Source of the DNA: CAVZVZ01 sp963778895
Lineage (GTDB): Bacteria > Actinomycetota > Acidimicrobiia > Acidimicrobiales > Acidimicrobilacustridaceae
Direction: 5' to 3'
Length of the DNA stretch: 64,000 bases
Assembly (NCBI GenBank): GCA_963778895.1
Contig: CAVZVZ010000001.1
Coordinates: 310,001 to 374,000 of the forward strand
Notes under the pieces: model-generated
The model's database searches: none
Told to the model about the DNA's origin: nothing
The model's input: the letters and a program-made list of their open reading frames with translations, nothing else
Part shown: piece after piece, positions 9,155-23,204 of the stretch
How the letters are laid out: every line of letters starts with the position of its first letter
Position numbering within the stretch: position 1 is the stretch's first letter
Program-made: the position numbers and the translations under genes

Positions 9155-10171
9155 TCAGTCGACCGTCCACACGGCGCCCGAGTGCAGTAGCGCTCGCAGA
9201 TCAGCGGGCCCCTTCTGCTCTTGGGCCGCCGCGAGCTGGCGATCGGTCTCAGCCGCGTACTCCGGCCGATCGACGGCGTGGAACACGCCGACCGGCGTCG
9301 GCTCGTGCGGGCTCGACGACAGTCGCGACAACATGAACCCGAGTGCCGTGTCCTGCTCGTCGTGCACCAGGATCCGGTCTTCGCCGACATCGGCCACCGC
9401 GACGATCTGGAGCTTGCCGTCGCTTCCGACCACCAAGCCCTTCTCGCGATCCTGACCGAACCGGATCGCCTCGCCGTGCACGAGCGGGATCAACATGTCG
9501 TCGCGAACCGACTTGGCGGTGAGCGTCTCGAATGCGCCGTCGTTGAAGACGTTGCAGTTCTGGTAGATCTCGACGAATGCCGCGCCCACGTGCTCGTGCG
9601 CACGACGGAAGGTCTGCAGCATGTGGTTGCGGTCCATGTCGTGGGTACGGGCCACGAACGTGGCCTCGGTGCCCAACGCCACGCTGATCGGATTGAACGG
9701 CGTGTCGAGCGAACCGAACGGCGTCGACTTGGTGACCTTACCGACCTCGCTCGTCGGTGAGTACTGGCCCTTGGTCAAGCCGTAGATCTGGTTGTTGAAC
9801 ATCAGGATCTTGATGTTCACGTTGCGGCGCAGCGCATGGATCAGGTGGTTGCCACCGATCGACAGCATGTCGCCGTCACCGCCGACGACCCACACATCGA
9901 GATCGGGACGGGCCAACTTCAGGCCGGTCGCGATGGCCGGAGCCCGGCCGTGGATGCCGTGCAGGCCGTAGGTGTTCATGTAGTACGGGAATCGAGCCGC
10001 GCAGCCGATGCCGGACACGAACACGGTGTTCTCGCGCCGCACGTTGAGCTCGGGCATCAACAGCTGCACCGCAGCCAGGATCGAGTAGTCGCCACAGCCG
10101 GGGCACCACCGCACCTCCTGGTCGCTGGACCAGTCCTTGCGCGTCGTCACCGGCACGGTCGTATCAGTCAC
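9155..10171 (-). CDS. korB: 2-oxoacid:ferredoxin oxidoreductase, beta subunit
   Basis: Thiamine-diphosphate subunit of a KorAB-type 2-oxoglutarate (or related 2-oxoacid):ferredoxin oxidoreductase, which makes acyl-CoA and reduced ferredoxin. 338 residues, intact. RWCPGCGDYSILAAVQ holds the cluster-type cysteines, GIGCAARFPYYMNTYG follows, and the TPP site runs from GGDGDMLSIGGNHLIHALRR to FNNQIYGLTKGQYSPTS. The GTG start (10171) overlaps the korA stop as GTGA, so the subunits are translationally coupled. The repeated KSTPFGSLDTPFNPISVA is typical of actinobacterial KorB such as Rv2454c. No ferredoxin gene is adjacent. Confidence 0.93.
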   Translation of the reverse strand: MTDTTVPVTTRKDWSSDQEVRWCPGCGDYSILAAVQLLMPELNVRRENTVFVSGIGCAARFPYYMNTYGLHGIHGRAPAIATGLKLARPDLDVWVVGGDGDMLSIGGNHLIHALRRNVNIKILMFNNQIYGLTKGQYSPTSEVGKVTKSTPFGSLDTPFNPISVALGTEATFVARTHDMDRNHMLQTFRRAHEHVGAAFVEIYQNCNVFNDGAFETLTAKSVRDDMLIPLVHGEAIRFGQDREKGLVVGSDGKLQIVAVADVGEDRILVHDEQDTALGFMLSRLSSSPHEPTPVGVFHAVDRPEYAAETDRQLAAAQEQKGPADLRALLHSGAVWTVD

Positions 10172-12049
10172 GCCAGTTCCTCCAGAATGGCCCGCTCGAG
10201 CTCGCCTGCGGTGAAGGGCACGCCCTTGACCTTGTTGACCGAGTGAACATCGACCAGGTACTCGGCCCGCAGCAGTTTCGACAGCTGACCGAGGTTCATC
10301 TCCGGGCACAGCACCCGCGGGTACCGGGCCAGCACTTCACCCATGTTCGAGGGGAACGGACTCAGGTGCATGACGTGGGCCTGCGCGACGCGCTTACCGC
10401 GCGCTCGAGCCCGGTCGACGCCTCCGCTGATGGCACCCCATGTCGAGCCCCAGCCGATCACGAGGATCTCGGCATCGTCGACATCGCCGGTGACCTCGAG
10501 GAGCGGGATGTGCTTGGCGATGCCGGCGATCTTGGCCGCCCGGATACGCACCATCCGCTCGTGGTTCTCGGGGTCGTAGCTGATGTTGCCCGAGCCGTCC
10601 TCTTTCTCGATGCCGCCGATGCGGTGCATCAGTTCGGGCGTACCGGGCACCGCCCAGGGTCGCGCCAGCGACTCGGGATCGCGAAGGTAGGGCCAGAACG
10701 TTTCCTTGCCGTCCTCGTCGACATGGTTCGGCTCGGTCGCGAAGGTGACGTCGATCGGCTTCAGGCTGTCGACGTCGGGCAACAGCCACGGCTCCGCACC
10801 GTTCGCGAGGTAGCCGTCCGACAGCAGTATCACCGGCGTGCGGTAGGTCAGCGCGAGCCGTGCGGCCTCGATGGCTGCTTCGAAGCAGTGCGACGGGCTG
10901 TGCGCCGAGACGATCGGCAGCGGCGACTCGCCGTGGTGCCCGTACATGGCCATCATCAGGTCGGCCTGCTCGGTCTTGGTCGGCAGCCCCGTCGACGGGC
11001 CACCGCGCTGGATGTCGATGATGATCAGCGGCAGTTCGAGGCTGATCGCCAGACCGATGGTCTCGGCCTTGAGTGCGATGCCCGGACCGCTCGTCGTGGT
11101 GATGCCGAGATGGCCGCCGTACGCGGCACCGAGCGCGGCGCCGATGCCGGCGATCTCGTCCTCGGCCTGCAGGGTGCGCACACCGAAGTTCTTGTGCTTC
11201 GACAGCTCGTGCAGGATGTCCGACGCCGGGGTGATCGGGTACGAGCCCAGCAGGATCGGCAGCTTCGCGAGCTGGCCGGCGGCGATGAGGCCCCACGCCA
11301 ACGCCGTGTTGCCGGTGATGTTGGTGTAGACGCCCGACTTCTGCGGCGCGGGCTTCACCACGTACGGATGGTCGAACAGCTCGGCGGTCTCGCCGAAGGC
11401 GTGCCCGGCGCGGAACGCGGCCAGGTTGGCGTCGCGCACCAACGGCGTCTTGGCGAACTTCTGGCTGATCCACTCGATCGTGGGACCCTCGGGCCGGGTG
11501 TACATCCACGAGATCAAGCCCAATGCGAAGAGGTTCTTCGAACGATCGGCATCGCGAGGTTTCACCCCGAGCGGCTCGCAGGCCTGCTTCGTGAGGCTCG
11601 TCATCGGCACCTCGTAGAGCGTGTAGCCCTTGAGCGAGCCGTCGTGCAAGCGGGTTCTCGGTGTAGCCGGCCTTGGTGACGTTGCGCTCGTCGAAGGTGT
11701 CGGCGTTGACGATCAAGGTGCCGCCGGGCTCGAGCTTGGGGAGCTCGTTGCGCAGCGCGGCCGGGTTCATGGCCACGAGCACGTTGGGCGCATCGCCCGG
11801 GGTCGTGATGTCGTGGTCGCTGATGTGCACCTGGAAGGCGGAGACCCCCGCCAGGGTGCCGGCCGGTGCCCGGATCTCCGCCGGGAACTCGGGCAACGTC
11901 GCCAGGTCGTTTCCGAGAACGGCGCTGACGCTGGTGAATCGGTCGCCGGTCAGCTGCATCCCGTCGCCGGAGTCGCCGGCGAAACGGATGATGACCCGGT
12001 CGAGCTCCTCCGGGGCGGCCTCGGAGGTGCGCTCTACGGTGTCGGACAC
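10168..12049 (-). CDS. korA: 2-oxoacid:ferredoxin oxidoreductase, fused gamma-alpha subunit, one frameshift
   Basis: Partner of korB, 626 residues after repair. Residues 1-180 are the gamma domain (IIRFAGDSGDGMQLTGDRF, APAGTLAGVSAFQVH), fused to the alpha domain with PITPASDILHELSKHKNFG, QAEDEIAGIGAALGAAYGG and ITTTSGPGIALKAE. The frame shifts near 11649: GYTENPL continues as HDGSLKGYTLYEVP if one T is removed. The start is GTG at 12049 with AAAGGGG about 8 nt upstream. The gamma-alpha fusion matches M. tuberculosis KorA. Substrate is inferred from the family; 2-oxoglutarate is most likely. Confidence 0.92.
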
Positions 12050-12150
12050 GAGAACCCCTTTGTTCCGTTCGGTCCAGTTTCGAATGTGGTGTCGCTGGTG
12101 TGGTCGAGCGGCCCGAAGCGGCTCTGACGCCCCATCAGACAGCGTTGATC

Positions 12151-12156
12151 ACTGTA
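12151..12156 (-). promoter_or_regulatory. Candidate -10 box of korAB
   Basis: TACAGT on the minus strand, about 102 bp upstream of the korA start, inside a short palindrome (GATCA ... TGATC). The -35 region (GCATCG) is poor. The 187-nt gap between the aldolase and korA holds no gene. Confidence 0.3.
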
Positions 12157-12236
12157 CCGCTCTGATCTACGGCCGATGCGCGACCCACCTGTAGAGATCG
12201 CCGGTGCTCGGTCACCTGGGCAGACCGGTCGTGCGG

Positions 12237-13291
12237 CTAGGCCACCGTCACCGACTCGTCGAGGTAGACGTCCTGGATGGCGTGGAGCAGCTCCACTCCC
12301 TCGGCCATCGGCCGCTGGAAGGCCTTCCGCCCGCTGATCAGGCCCGTGCCGCCGGCCCGCTTGTTGATCACCGCGGTGCGCACCGCGTCGGCGAGATCGC
12401 TCGCGCCCTTGGATTCGCCACCGCTGTTGATGAGGCCGATACGGCCCATGTAGCAGTTCACGACCTGCCACCGGCACCAGTCGATGGGGTTGTCGGCGAC
12501 GAGCTCGTTGTAGACGAGCGGGCTCGTCTTGCCGAAGCCGACCGCCGGGAAGCCGCCGTTCTTGGTCGGTTGCTTCTGCTTGATGATGTCGGCCTCGATC
12601 GTGACGCCGAGGTGATTGGCCTGGCCGGTGAGGTCGGCGGAGTCCTCGTAGTTGACCCCGTCGACGGCGAAGCCGGAGTTGCGCAGGTAGCACCACAGGA
12701 CCGTGAACATGCCGAGCTCGTGCGCTTGCTGGAACGCCTCGCTGACCTCGATGAGCTGACGCCGAGAGTCGTCGGCCCCGAAGTAGATCGTGGCCCCGAC
12801 GCCGGCGGCGCCGAGGTTCCACGCCTCTTCCGGCGAGCCGAACATGATCTGGTCGTACTCGGTCGGATACGTCAGCAGCTCGTTGTGGTTCAGCTTGGCG
12901 ATGAACGGGATGCGGTGTGCGTATTGCCGCGAGCACAGTGCCGAGTACGCCAAAGGTGCTGGCGACCGCGTTGCAGCCGCCTTCGATGGCCAGCTCGATG
13001 ATGTTCTTCGGATCGAAGTACTTGGGATTGGGCGCGAACGACGCCGCCGCCGAGTGCTCGATGCCCTGATCGACGGGCAGGATCGAAACGTGACCAGAGC
13101 CGGCGAGGCGCCCGTGGCCGATCAGACGCTTGGAGGTTGCGCAGCACCTGGGCGTTGCGGTCGGTGTCCTTGTAGACCCGCTCGACGATGTCGGCCCCCG
13201 GCAGCGTGAGGTCGTCCTTCGGGACGCCCTTGCACTCGTAGCTGAGTAGCGCTTCGGCCTCGTCGCCGAGCAGCCCCTGGATATCGGTCAT
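12237..13291 (-). CDS. Class I fructose-bisphosphate aldolase, two frameshifts
   Basis: Schiff-base (class I, DhnA/FbaB-type) aldolase of glycolysis and gluconeogenesis, about 350 residues after repair. MTDIQGLLGDEAEALLSYE starts at an ATG preceded by GAGGGA. After a shift near 13132, IGHGRLAGSGHVSILPVDQG and FDPKNIIELAIEGG follow; after one near 12932, AHRIPFIAKLNHNELL, GATIYFGADDSRRQL and the C-terminal NSGGESKGASDL. Each shift needs one base removed. The archaeal-type class I enzyme, not the zinc class II enzyme, fits the motif set. It is transcribed towards korA but separated by 187 nt. Confidence 0.87.
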
Positions 13292-13327
13292 GCCATCCCT
13301 CGCGGATCATCGCGGACAAGTGCCTCC

Positions 13328-13333
13328 AGAGTA
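13328..13333 (-). promoter_or_regulatory. Candidate -10 box of the aldolase gene
   Basis: TACTCT on the minus strand, 36 nt before the aldolase ATG, would give a leader of about 30 nt containing the GAGGGA ribosome-binding site. No good -35 hexamer is seen. Confidence 0.3.
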
Positions 13334-13366
13334 GGCGCGCCACCGCCAACACCGGTAGGTGGCCGC

Positions 13367-13711
13367 TCACGCCGACGCCGCGTCGATCGTGGCCCAGGCT
13401 CTGTCGAGCAGGGCCTGCACGCGCTTGGCCTGCCGAGCGGGGACCACGCGATCGGCGACCACCTCGGTGCGGCTGGCCGTGCCCGTGGCGGTCCGGAAGA
13501 ACCGGCGCCGCACGCGTCCGGTCACGACGACTTCGTCACCGGCGACCATCGCATCCCAGCCACTGGTGGGTTCGACCCAGACGACGGGCACGGACTCCGC
13601 CGGCGACAGGTCCCGCACCGTCACCTCGTAGTTGACGACACGATCGCCGGACGGCAGCGCTCGCATCTCGGGGTCGCGTGACAGCGACCCCCGAATCACG
13701 GCGATGTTCAT
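13367..13711 (-). CDS. Short single-stranded DNA-binding protein
   Basis: 114-residue OB-fold protein of the SSB family. MNIAVIRGSLSRDPEMRALP and DRVVNYEVTV form the first strands; TSGWDAMVAGDEVVVTGRVR matches the usual later strands. It lacks the Gly-rich linker and the acidic C-terminal tip by which the main SSB recruits partners, so it is probably a secondary paralogue (SsbB-like) or a recombination/competence form. The ATG at 13711 has AGGAG about 10 nt upstream. A longer frame exists upstream but has no family similarity. It follows the TPR gene with a 104-nt gap. Confidence 0.82.
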   Translation of the reverse strand: MNIAVIRGSLSRDPEMRALPSGDRVVNYEVTVRDLSPAESVPVVWVEPTSGWDAMVAGDEVVVTGRVRRRFFRTATGTASRTEVVADRVVPARQAKRVQALLDRAWATIDAASA

Positions 13712-13815
13712 TGGACTCTTCTCCTCTTCGCGAGCGCGGTGAGCGTGTGTCGAAGGGGGAAGACCACGAAGAACTCGTGCCCGCAGACCGTAACGAGCGG
13801 GTATGACAGTGAGCC

Positions 13816-15006
13816 TCAGGCGAGGGTACGCATCCGGCTGCTGACGTCGGCGAAACCGGGATCGGCCGCACGAATCCGCCCGAACAGCTCCCGAGCCCGA
13901 CCGACATCGCCGGCACGCTCGTAGAGGTCGGCCAGCGCGTAGGCCCGGCGCAGGTGATGGGTCTTGGCGCGCTTCGGGAACCGCCACCCTTGCTCGAGCA
14001 GGCGGATCGCGCCTTGGACGTCACCACGATCGGCCAATGAGCCGGCCATCACGATGCGGCCCTCGGTGACGAGCTCGCCGCTCGGAGACTCCTCGCGAAG
14101 CTCGTCCCACAGCTCCTCGACCCGCTTCCAGCGGTGCAGCGCGCGATAGCAGTCGGCCAGCACCGGGTGTTGCTCGGTCGAGTTGCTCAGCGTGCGAAAG
14201 GCCTCGAGCTCCTTGGCCGCCAGCTTCCACTTGCCCTGGCGATACAGGGTGAGGCCGTAGAGCTCACGAACCGCGGCGACGCTCGGCGCCTGCTCGCTCA
14301 GCGGGCGCAGGCGCTTGGCGGCCTCGGGGAAGCGCTCGGCTTCGAAATCACGGGCGGCGGCCCGCAGACGCTTCTCGATCTTCTCGCTTCGGCTCGGCCC
14401 CACGGCTTGGCCCAGTTGCTTGCGGAAGACCGTCTCGTCGGCGGCCCGCTTCTTGGCCTGTTGCTGGCGTTCGCGTTGCGTCGGCTCGGTCGTGGCCCGC
14501 TCGACAGCGTGTTCGGCCTCGTCGCGGATCTCCTCGACGAGAATCCACTGCTCGAGGTCCTTCGGAGCCCTCGGCTCGTGGGTCCGCTCGGGTCGCTTGG
14601 CCTCGACCGCTTGGCGCCATGCCTGCGACGCTCCACTCGCACCCCCTGATCCGCGACGCTCGGGTTCGGTTCCGCCCGACCCCCGGCGCGAGGTGCCGCC
14701 GCGGCTCGGCGGCCCGTCCTCGCGCAGATTCCCGGCGCCGCGGCGCGCCACGCCGCCCCAACCGGTCGGACCTTCGCTGCGATCCGGTCTGGCCTCGCGA
14801 CTTCCACTCGGGCGGTCCGTTCGCTTCGGGCCCTTGGACGACGCCCCGCGACCCTTGCCGCCTTGCGGTCGACCGCCCGTCGAGCTGGCGCCGCGTTTGG
14901 CGCCGCCCGTACCGCCTGCCGCCTTGGCTCCGGAACGTCGGTCCGGCCCCGAACCCCCACGGCCTTGTCGGGATCCGCCCTGACGAGATCCGCGGGGTGG
15001 TGTCAT
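13816..15006 (-). CDS. Tetratricopeptide protein with Gly/Arg/Ser-rich N-terminus
   Basis: 396 residues in two parts. Residues 1-125 are low complexity, rich in G, R, S and K (MTPPRGSRQGGSRQGRGGSG), a basic and probably disordered tail that could bind nucleic acid. Residues 190-396 form helical repeats of TPR type (AAVRELYGLTLYRQGKWKLA, HPVLADCYRALHRWKRVEEL, ALADLYERAGDVGRARELFG). The ATG at 15006 lies 7 nt after a TACAGT box, so I prefer it to the upstream in-frame start at 15039. It corresponds by position and repeat type to Rv1691, of unknown function. It lies directly after the rRNA operon terminator. Confidence 0.8.
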   Translation of the reverse strand: MTPPRGSRQGGSRQGRGGSGPDRRSGAKAAGGTGGAKRGASSTGGRPQGGKGRGASSKGPKRTDRPSGSREARPDRSEGPTGWGGVARRGAGNLREDGPPSRGGTSRRGSGGTEPERRGSGGASGASQAWRQAVEAKRPERTHEPRAPKDLEQWILVEEIRDEAEHAVERATTEPTQRERQQQAKKRAADETVFRKQLGQAVGPSRSEKIEKRLRAAARDFEAERFPEAAKRLRPLSEQAPSVAAVRELYGLTLYRQGKWKLAAKELEAFRTLSNSTEQHPVLADCYRALHRWKRVEELWDELREESPSGELVTEGRIVMAGSLADRGDVQGAIRLLEQGWRFPKRAKTHHLRRAYALADLYERAGDVGRARELFGRIRAADPGFADVSSRMRTLA

Positions 15007-15013
15007 CGGCGGG

Positions 15014-15042
15014 ACTGTATCGGTCAGCGCGGTCCGCAAAAC
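15014..15042 (-). promoter_or_regulatory. Promoter of the TPR gene (leaderless)
   Basis: TACAGT (15019-15014) ends 7 nt before the ATG at 15006, predicting a transcript that starts at the start codon. The -35 position falls in GTTTTG, part of the T-rich tail of the rRNA terminator. Confidence 0.45.
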
Positions 15043-15070
15043 GAAACAAGGGGCCCTTTCGGGCCCCTTG
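15036..15070 (-). terminator. Intrinsic terminator of the rRNA operon
   Basis: A perfect 10-bp stem (CAAGGGGCCC / GGGCCCCTTG) with a GAAA tetraloop on the transcript strand, followed by TTTCGTTTT. It begins 12 nt after the 5S 3' end. Confidence 0.88.
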
Positions 15071-15081
15071 TAGCTGAGAAA

Positions 15082-15198
<117 letters not shown>

Positions 15199-15277
15199 TC
15201 TGTTGTCAAAGGCGAGCGCCCAAACGGCGCTCGAGCCCTCGAGAACTCCATAGCGAACACGAACATCTTTTGTTGAG
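15199..15277 (-). other. 23S-5S spacer with 3' arm of the 23S processing stem
   Basis: Positions 15241-15274 pair, with G-U wobbles and few mismatches, with 18349-18382 upstream of the 23S gene. Both arms share CATAGCGA, CACGA and CATCTTT blocks when read on one strand. This is the long stalk that RNase III cuts to release pre-23S rRNA. Confidence 0.75.
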
Positions 15278-20214
<4,937 letters not shown>

Positions 20215-20677
20215 AAATCTCGATTTGCCCGAAGGCGCATCTTGATCTCAGAGAGCCAACTCCGGAGTGGCTACCCCTCGGTTGACTGGCACGCTCCCCC
20301 CGAAGGGGAAACGCATTGAAATTGCGAGTGAACAAGCACCTTGCACCCATTGGTCGTTCCACGGCTCGAGCGAACTCGAGTCGTGAGCCGAACGGCCGAG
20401 CGCGCGGTGTTTGCCCGCACTGGCTTTTTCGTCCTCTATTCCGTTTTCAAGGAGCGCCATGGCCGAGAATGGTGCGTACACCGAGCTCGACCCACTCATG
20501 AGGCACGCGGCTGCCAAAGGGCAGACCTAGCGCCTCTACCCGGCGACTGCGGCCACCGGTGGCTCCGACACGGCCTTCTCGTCGGTGACGAGGGTTCCTC
20601 GGAGCGGTCCGCCAACCTATCGGGCGTGTCGGACCCGGTCAAACCCGGTTTTCCGACTCCGTCCGTTGTGTGGCGGG
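20215..20677 (-). other. rRNA operon leader with 5' arm of the 16S processing stem
   Basis: Transcribed leader of about 460 nt from the predicted start near 20677 to the 16S 5' end; no gene is present. Positions 20431-20456 (minus strand GCTCCTTGAAAACGGAATAG) pair with 18499-18527 after the 16S gene with one mismatch and a few G-U pairs, forming the 16S processing stalk. Confidence 0.72.
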
Positions 20678-20683
20678 CTGTGA

Positions 20684-20712
20684 AATCTAGCATCTATCAA
20701 CTCGGCTGCCAA
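20684..20712 (-). promoter_or_regulatory. rRNA operon promoter
   Basis: TTGGCA (20712-20707) and TAGATT (20689-20684) are 17 bp apart on the minus strand, in the only sizeable gap upstream of the rRNA operon. This is the best sigma-70-like promoter in that gap. Confidence 0.6.
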
Positions 20713-20757
20713 CCCGTCTTCCAAGGATTTCTCGGTCGCGGCCGGCGAATTCGACGC

Positions 20758-22056
20758 TCAGGGTTCGACAACGACGAGATGGCGTTGCTTCTTCCCGCGG
20801 CGCACCATCACGAACCGGTCGTGCAGGAGCGCATCGAGTGACAACGTCGTGTCGCCGTCGAGCTGGGCGTCGTTCACGTAGATGCCCCGCTGTTCGATCG
20901 CTCGGCGCGCGTCGCCCTTCGAGCGGGCCAGTCCGGTGTCGACCAGCAGCTCGACCAGATCAAGGCCGGCCTGCAGTCGGGACCGATCGATGCGCGTGGT
21001 GGGGATCTCGTCGGCCAGCGCCGCGAGCTCGGCGGCCGAGCGTTCGCCCGCCGCTCGGGTGAAGTCGCTCGAGGCGGCTTCGGCCTCCGCCGCTACGACC
21101 GCGCCGTGAACCAGCGTGGTCACCGCCCGCGCGAGCGTGCGTTGACCATGCCGACGCTCGGGCGCCTGCGCGTGCTCGGCGACCGTGGCCTGGACGGACG
21201 CCACCGGCAGCAGGGTGAGTTGGAACAAGAACCGTTCGACGTCCTGGTCGTCGGTCTGCATGAAGTGCTGGAACATCTCGTAGGGCGAGGTCAGGTCGGG
21301 GTCGAGCCAGATTGCCCCGTCGGCCGTCTTACCGAACTTGGTGCCGTCGGCCTTCGTGATCAGCGGCACGGTCAACGCGTGCAGGTGCACGGACTCGCGC
21401 CGGCGGACCAGATCGACGCCCGCCGTGATGTTGCCCCACTGGTCGGATCCGCCGACCTGCATCTCGCAGGCCATGTTCCGGTACAGCCAATGGAAGTCGT
21501 TGGCCTGCAGGAGCATGTAGCTGAACTCGGTGAACGAGATCCCCTGGTCGCTCTCGACGCGGGCTTTGACCGACTCCTTGGCGAGCATGGCGTTGACAGT
21601 GACGTGCTTGCCCACATCGCGGAGGAACTCGAGCACGCCCATGGGCTCGGTCCAGTCCCGGTTGTCGACGAGACGGGCCGATCTCGGCCCTTCGGAGAAG
21701 TCGAGGAAGGCCTCGAGCTGGGTCTTGATCGCCGCCACGTTGCGGGTGAGCGTCTCGGCGTCGAGCAGGTTGCGCTCCTCGGAGCGCCCCCCAGGATCGC
21801 CGATCATGCCCGTGGCGCCGCCGGCCAGCGCAATGGGCACGTGGCCGAACAGCTGGAAGCGCCGGAGGAGCAGGAGGGGCACCAGGTTGCCGACGTGCAG
21901 GCTTTCGGCGGTGGGGTCGAAGCCCGCGTAGATCGTTATGGGACCCTCGCGCAGGCGGGCCCGCAGCGCCTCGAGATCGGTGTGGTCCTGCACCAGGCCG
22001 CGCGCCGCGAGGTCGTCGATGATCTCGTCGCCCGCTCCCGTGGCCTGCTCGCTCAC
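20758..22056 (-). CDS. tyrS: Tyrosyl-tRNA synthetase
   Basis: Charges tRNA-Tyr. 432 residues, intact. The HIGH-equivalent motif is TAESLHVGNLVPLLLLRRFQ (near residue 45), the tyrosine pocket includes EFSYMLLQANDF and GGSDQWGNITAG, and the KMSKS equivalent is KFGKTADGA, with Thr for the usual Ser. A C-terminal S4 RNA-binding domain (ARSKGDARRAIEQRGIYVND) closes the protein. The GTG at 22056 was chosen by family length; a GTG 9 nt upstream is the alternative. In M. tuberculosis tyrS (Rv1689) sits just before Rv1691; here the rRNA operon lies between them. Confidence 0.95.
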   Translation of the reverse strand: MSEQATGAGDEIIDDLAARGLVQDHTDLEALRARLREGPITIYAGFDPTAESLHVGNLVPLLLLRRFQLFGHVPIALAGGATGMIGDPGGRSEERNLLDAETLTRNVAAIKTQLEAFLDFSEGPRSARLVDNRDWTEPMGVLEFLRDVGKHVTVNAMLAKESVKARVESDQGISFTEFSYMLLQANDFHWLYRNMACEMQVGGSDQWGNITAGVDLVRRRESVHLHALTVPLITKADGTKFGKTADGAIWLDPDLTSPYEMFQHFMQTDDQDVERFLFQLTLLPVASVQATVAEHAQAPERRHGQRTLARAVTTLVHGAVVAAEAEAASSDFTRAAGERSAAELAALADEIPTTRIDRSRLQAGLDLVELLVDTGLARSKGDARRAIEQRGIYVNDAQLDGDTTLSLDALLHDRFVMVRRGKKQRHLVVVEP

Positions 22057-22129
22057 GGCGGTCACTTTCTCGCGCCGCGGCCTCCGGGTCCATTTGGAAA
22101 CCCGACCCACCGCCCGGCACAGTGAGCGG

Positions 22130-22663
22130 GTGCCGGCCGCGCCCGTCGAGACCCCAGAACCCACCCGCCGCATCACGCCGTACCGCGTGGTGGCGATCTC
22201 GATCGTCGTCGGCATGGTCGCGCTCTGGGCTTACGTGCTCACCCGCCAGGCCGGGCCCGCCCCCGACAAGCTCGACGACGCCACGTTCGCGGTGAGCGCG
22301 CAGAACATCTGCGACACCACCATGGCCCAGCTCGACCAGCTTCCGCAGGCCTTCGAGAGCGCCAGCGCGTCCGATCGGGCCGACGTCGTGGCCCAGACCG
22401 ACGAAGACCTGGGCGCCATGCTCGATTCGCTCCGCGCCATCGTGCCGACGGCGGAGCGGGATCAACGGATGTTGAACGAGTGGATCGGCGACTGGCAGAC
22501 CTACGTCGACAACAGGATCGACTACGTCACGCGCCTGCGCGCCGACAAGGACGCTCGGATCTATGTCGCCGAGAAGGACGGGCGCCAGATCACGGTGGCC
22601 GTCGATCGCTTCGCCGAGGTGAACGACATGCTGGCGTGCCGCACGCCCAAAGACGTCAGCTGA
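22130..22663 (+). CDS. Small membrane-anchored protein, unknown function
   Basis: 177 residues from a GTG. The N-terminal 22 residues are cytoplasmic and Pro-rich; RVVAISIVVGMVALWAYVLT is a single transmembrane helix (about residues 23-43). The rest is an outside helical domain rich in D, Q and R with two Cys (ICDTTMAQL and MLACRTPKDVS, near the end) that could form a disulfide. I do not recognise a family. It is divergent from tyrS; its last 8 nt overlap the end of the convergent NUDIX gene. A CACAGT box 6 nt before the GTG resembles the leaderless promoters elsewhere in the window. Confidence 0.68.
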   Translation: MPAAPVETPEPTRRITPYRVVAISIVVGMVALWAYVLTRQAGPAPDKLDDATFAVSAQNICDTTMAQLDQLPQAFESASASDRADVVAQTDEDLGAMLDSLRAIVPTAERDQRMLNEWIGDWQTYVDNRIDYVTRLRADKDARIYVAEKDGRQITVAVDRFAEVNDMLACRTPKDVS

Positions 22664-23204
22664 TCCGCGCCCGCTGGAGACCACGGCGAGCGAGCCGCGT
22701 CAGGCCGGCGTCGACGTCGTAGTCCGGTAGCTCGGCCAACGTCACCCACCGGATGTCTTCCGATTCGTGGTTGCCGGCCGGCTCTCCGCCCGGCGGAGCC
22801 AACACCAGGTAGCGCACATCGAGATGGGTGTGCGGTGCACCGACCCGCGGTCGGAACACGTGGATGTCGAGATCGATCGCCGGTCGCACGACCCGCAGAC
22901 CGAGGATGCCCGTCTCTTCGGTCGCCTCACGGAGCGCGACGTCGCCCAGATCCGCTTGGCCGTCCGCGTGCCCGCCGGGCTGCAACCACAGACCTGCCTT
23001 GGCGTGCAGCATCAACAGCAGCCGCTCTCGGTCGTCGTGGACCACCAGGGCCGAACCGGTGAAGTGCCCGGCCTCACAAGTGCGCAGCAGCGAGTCCGGG
23101 TTTTCGTACGCGAAGGCCAGCATCTCGCCGCGCAACTCTTGTTGGTCGCGGCCTTCGAGCTCGGCGTTCTCGAGCGAGGCGATGAGCTCAGGCGCGGGAG
23201 ACAT
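22656..23204 (-). CDS. NUDIX hydrolase
   Basis: 182-residue NUDIX protein. The box runs GHADGQADLGDVALREATEE then TGI: the REATEETG core is intact, while the first Glu of the consensus is replaced by Ala. LHAKAGLWLQPGGHADGQ precedes it, as in many uncharacterised actinobacterial NUDIX enzymes; the substrate cannot be told. ATG at 23204 with GGGAG upstream. The start overlaps the end of mpg by 17 bp. Confidence 0.82.
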   Translation of the reverse strand: MSPAPELIASLENAELEGRDQQELRGEMLAFAYENPDSLLRTCEAGHFTGSALVVHDDRERLLLMLHAKAGLWLQPGGHADGQADLGDVALREATEETGILGLRVVRPAIDLDIHVFRPRVGAPHTHLDVRYLVLAPPGGEPAGNHESEDIRWVTLAELPDYDVDAGLTRLARRGLQRARIS

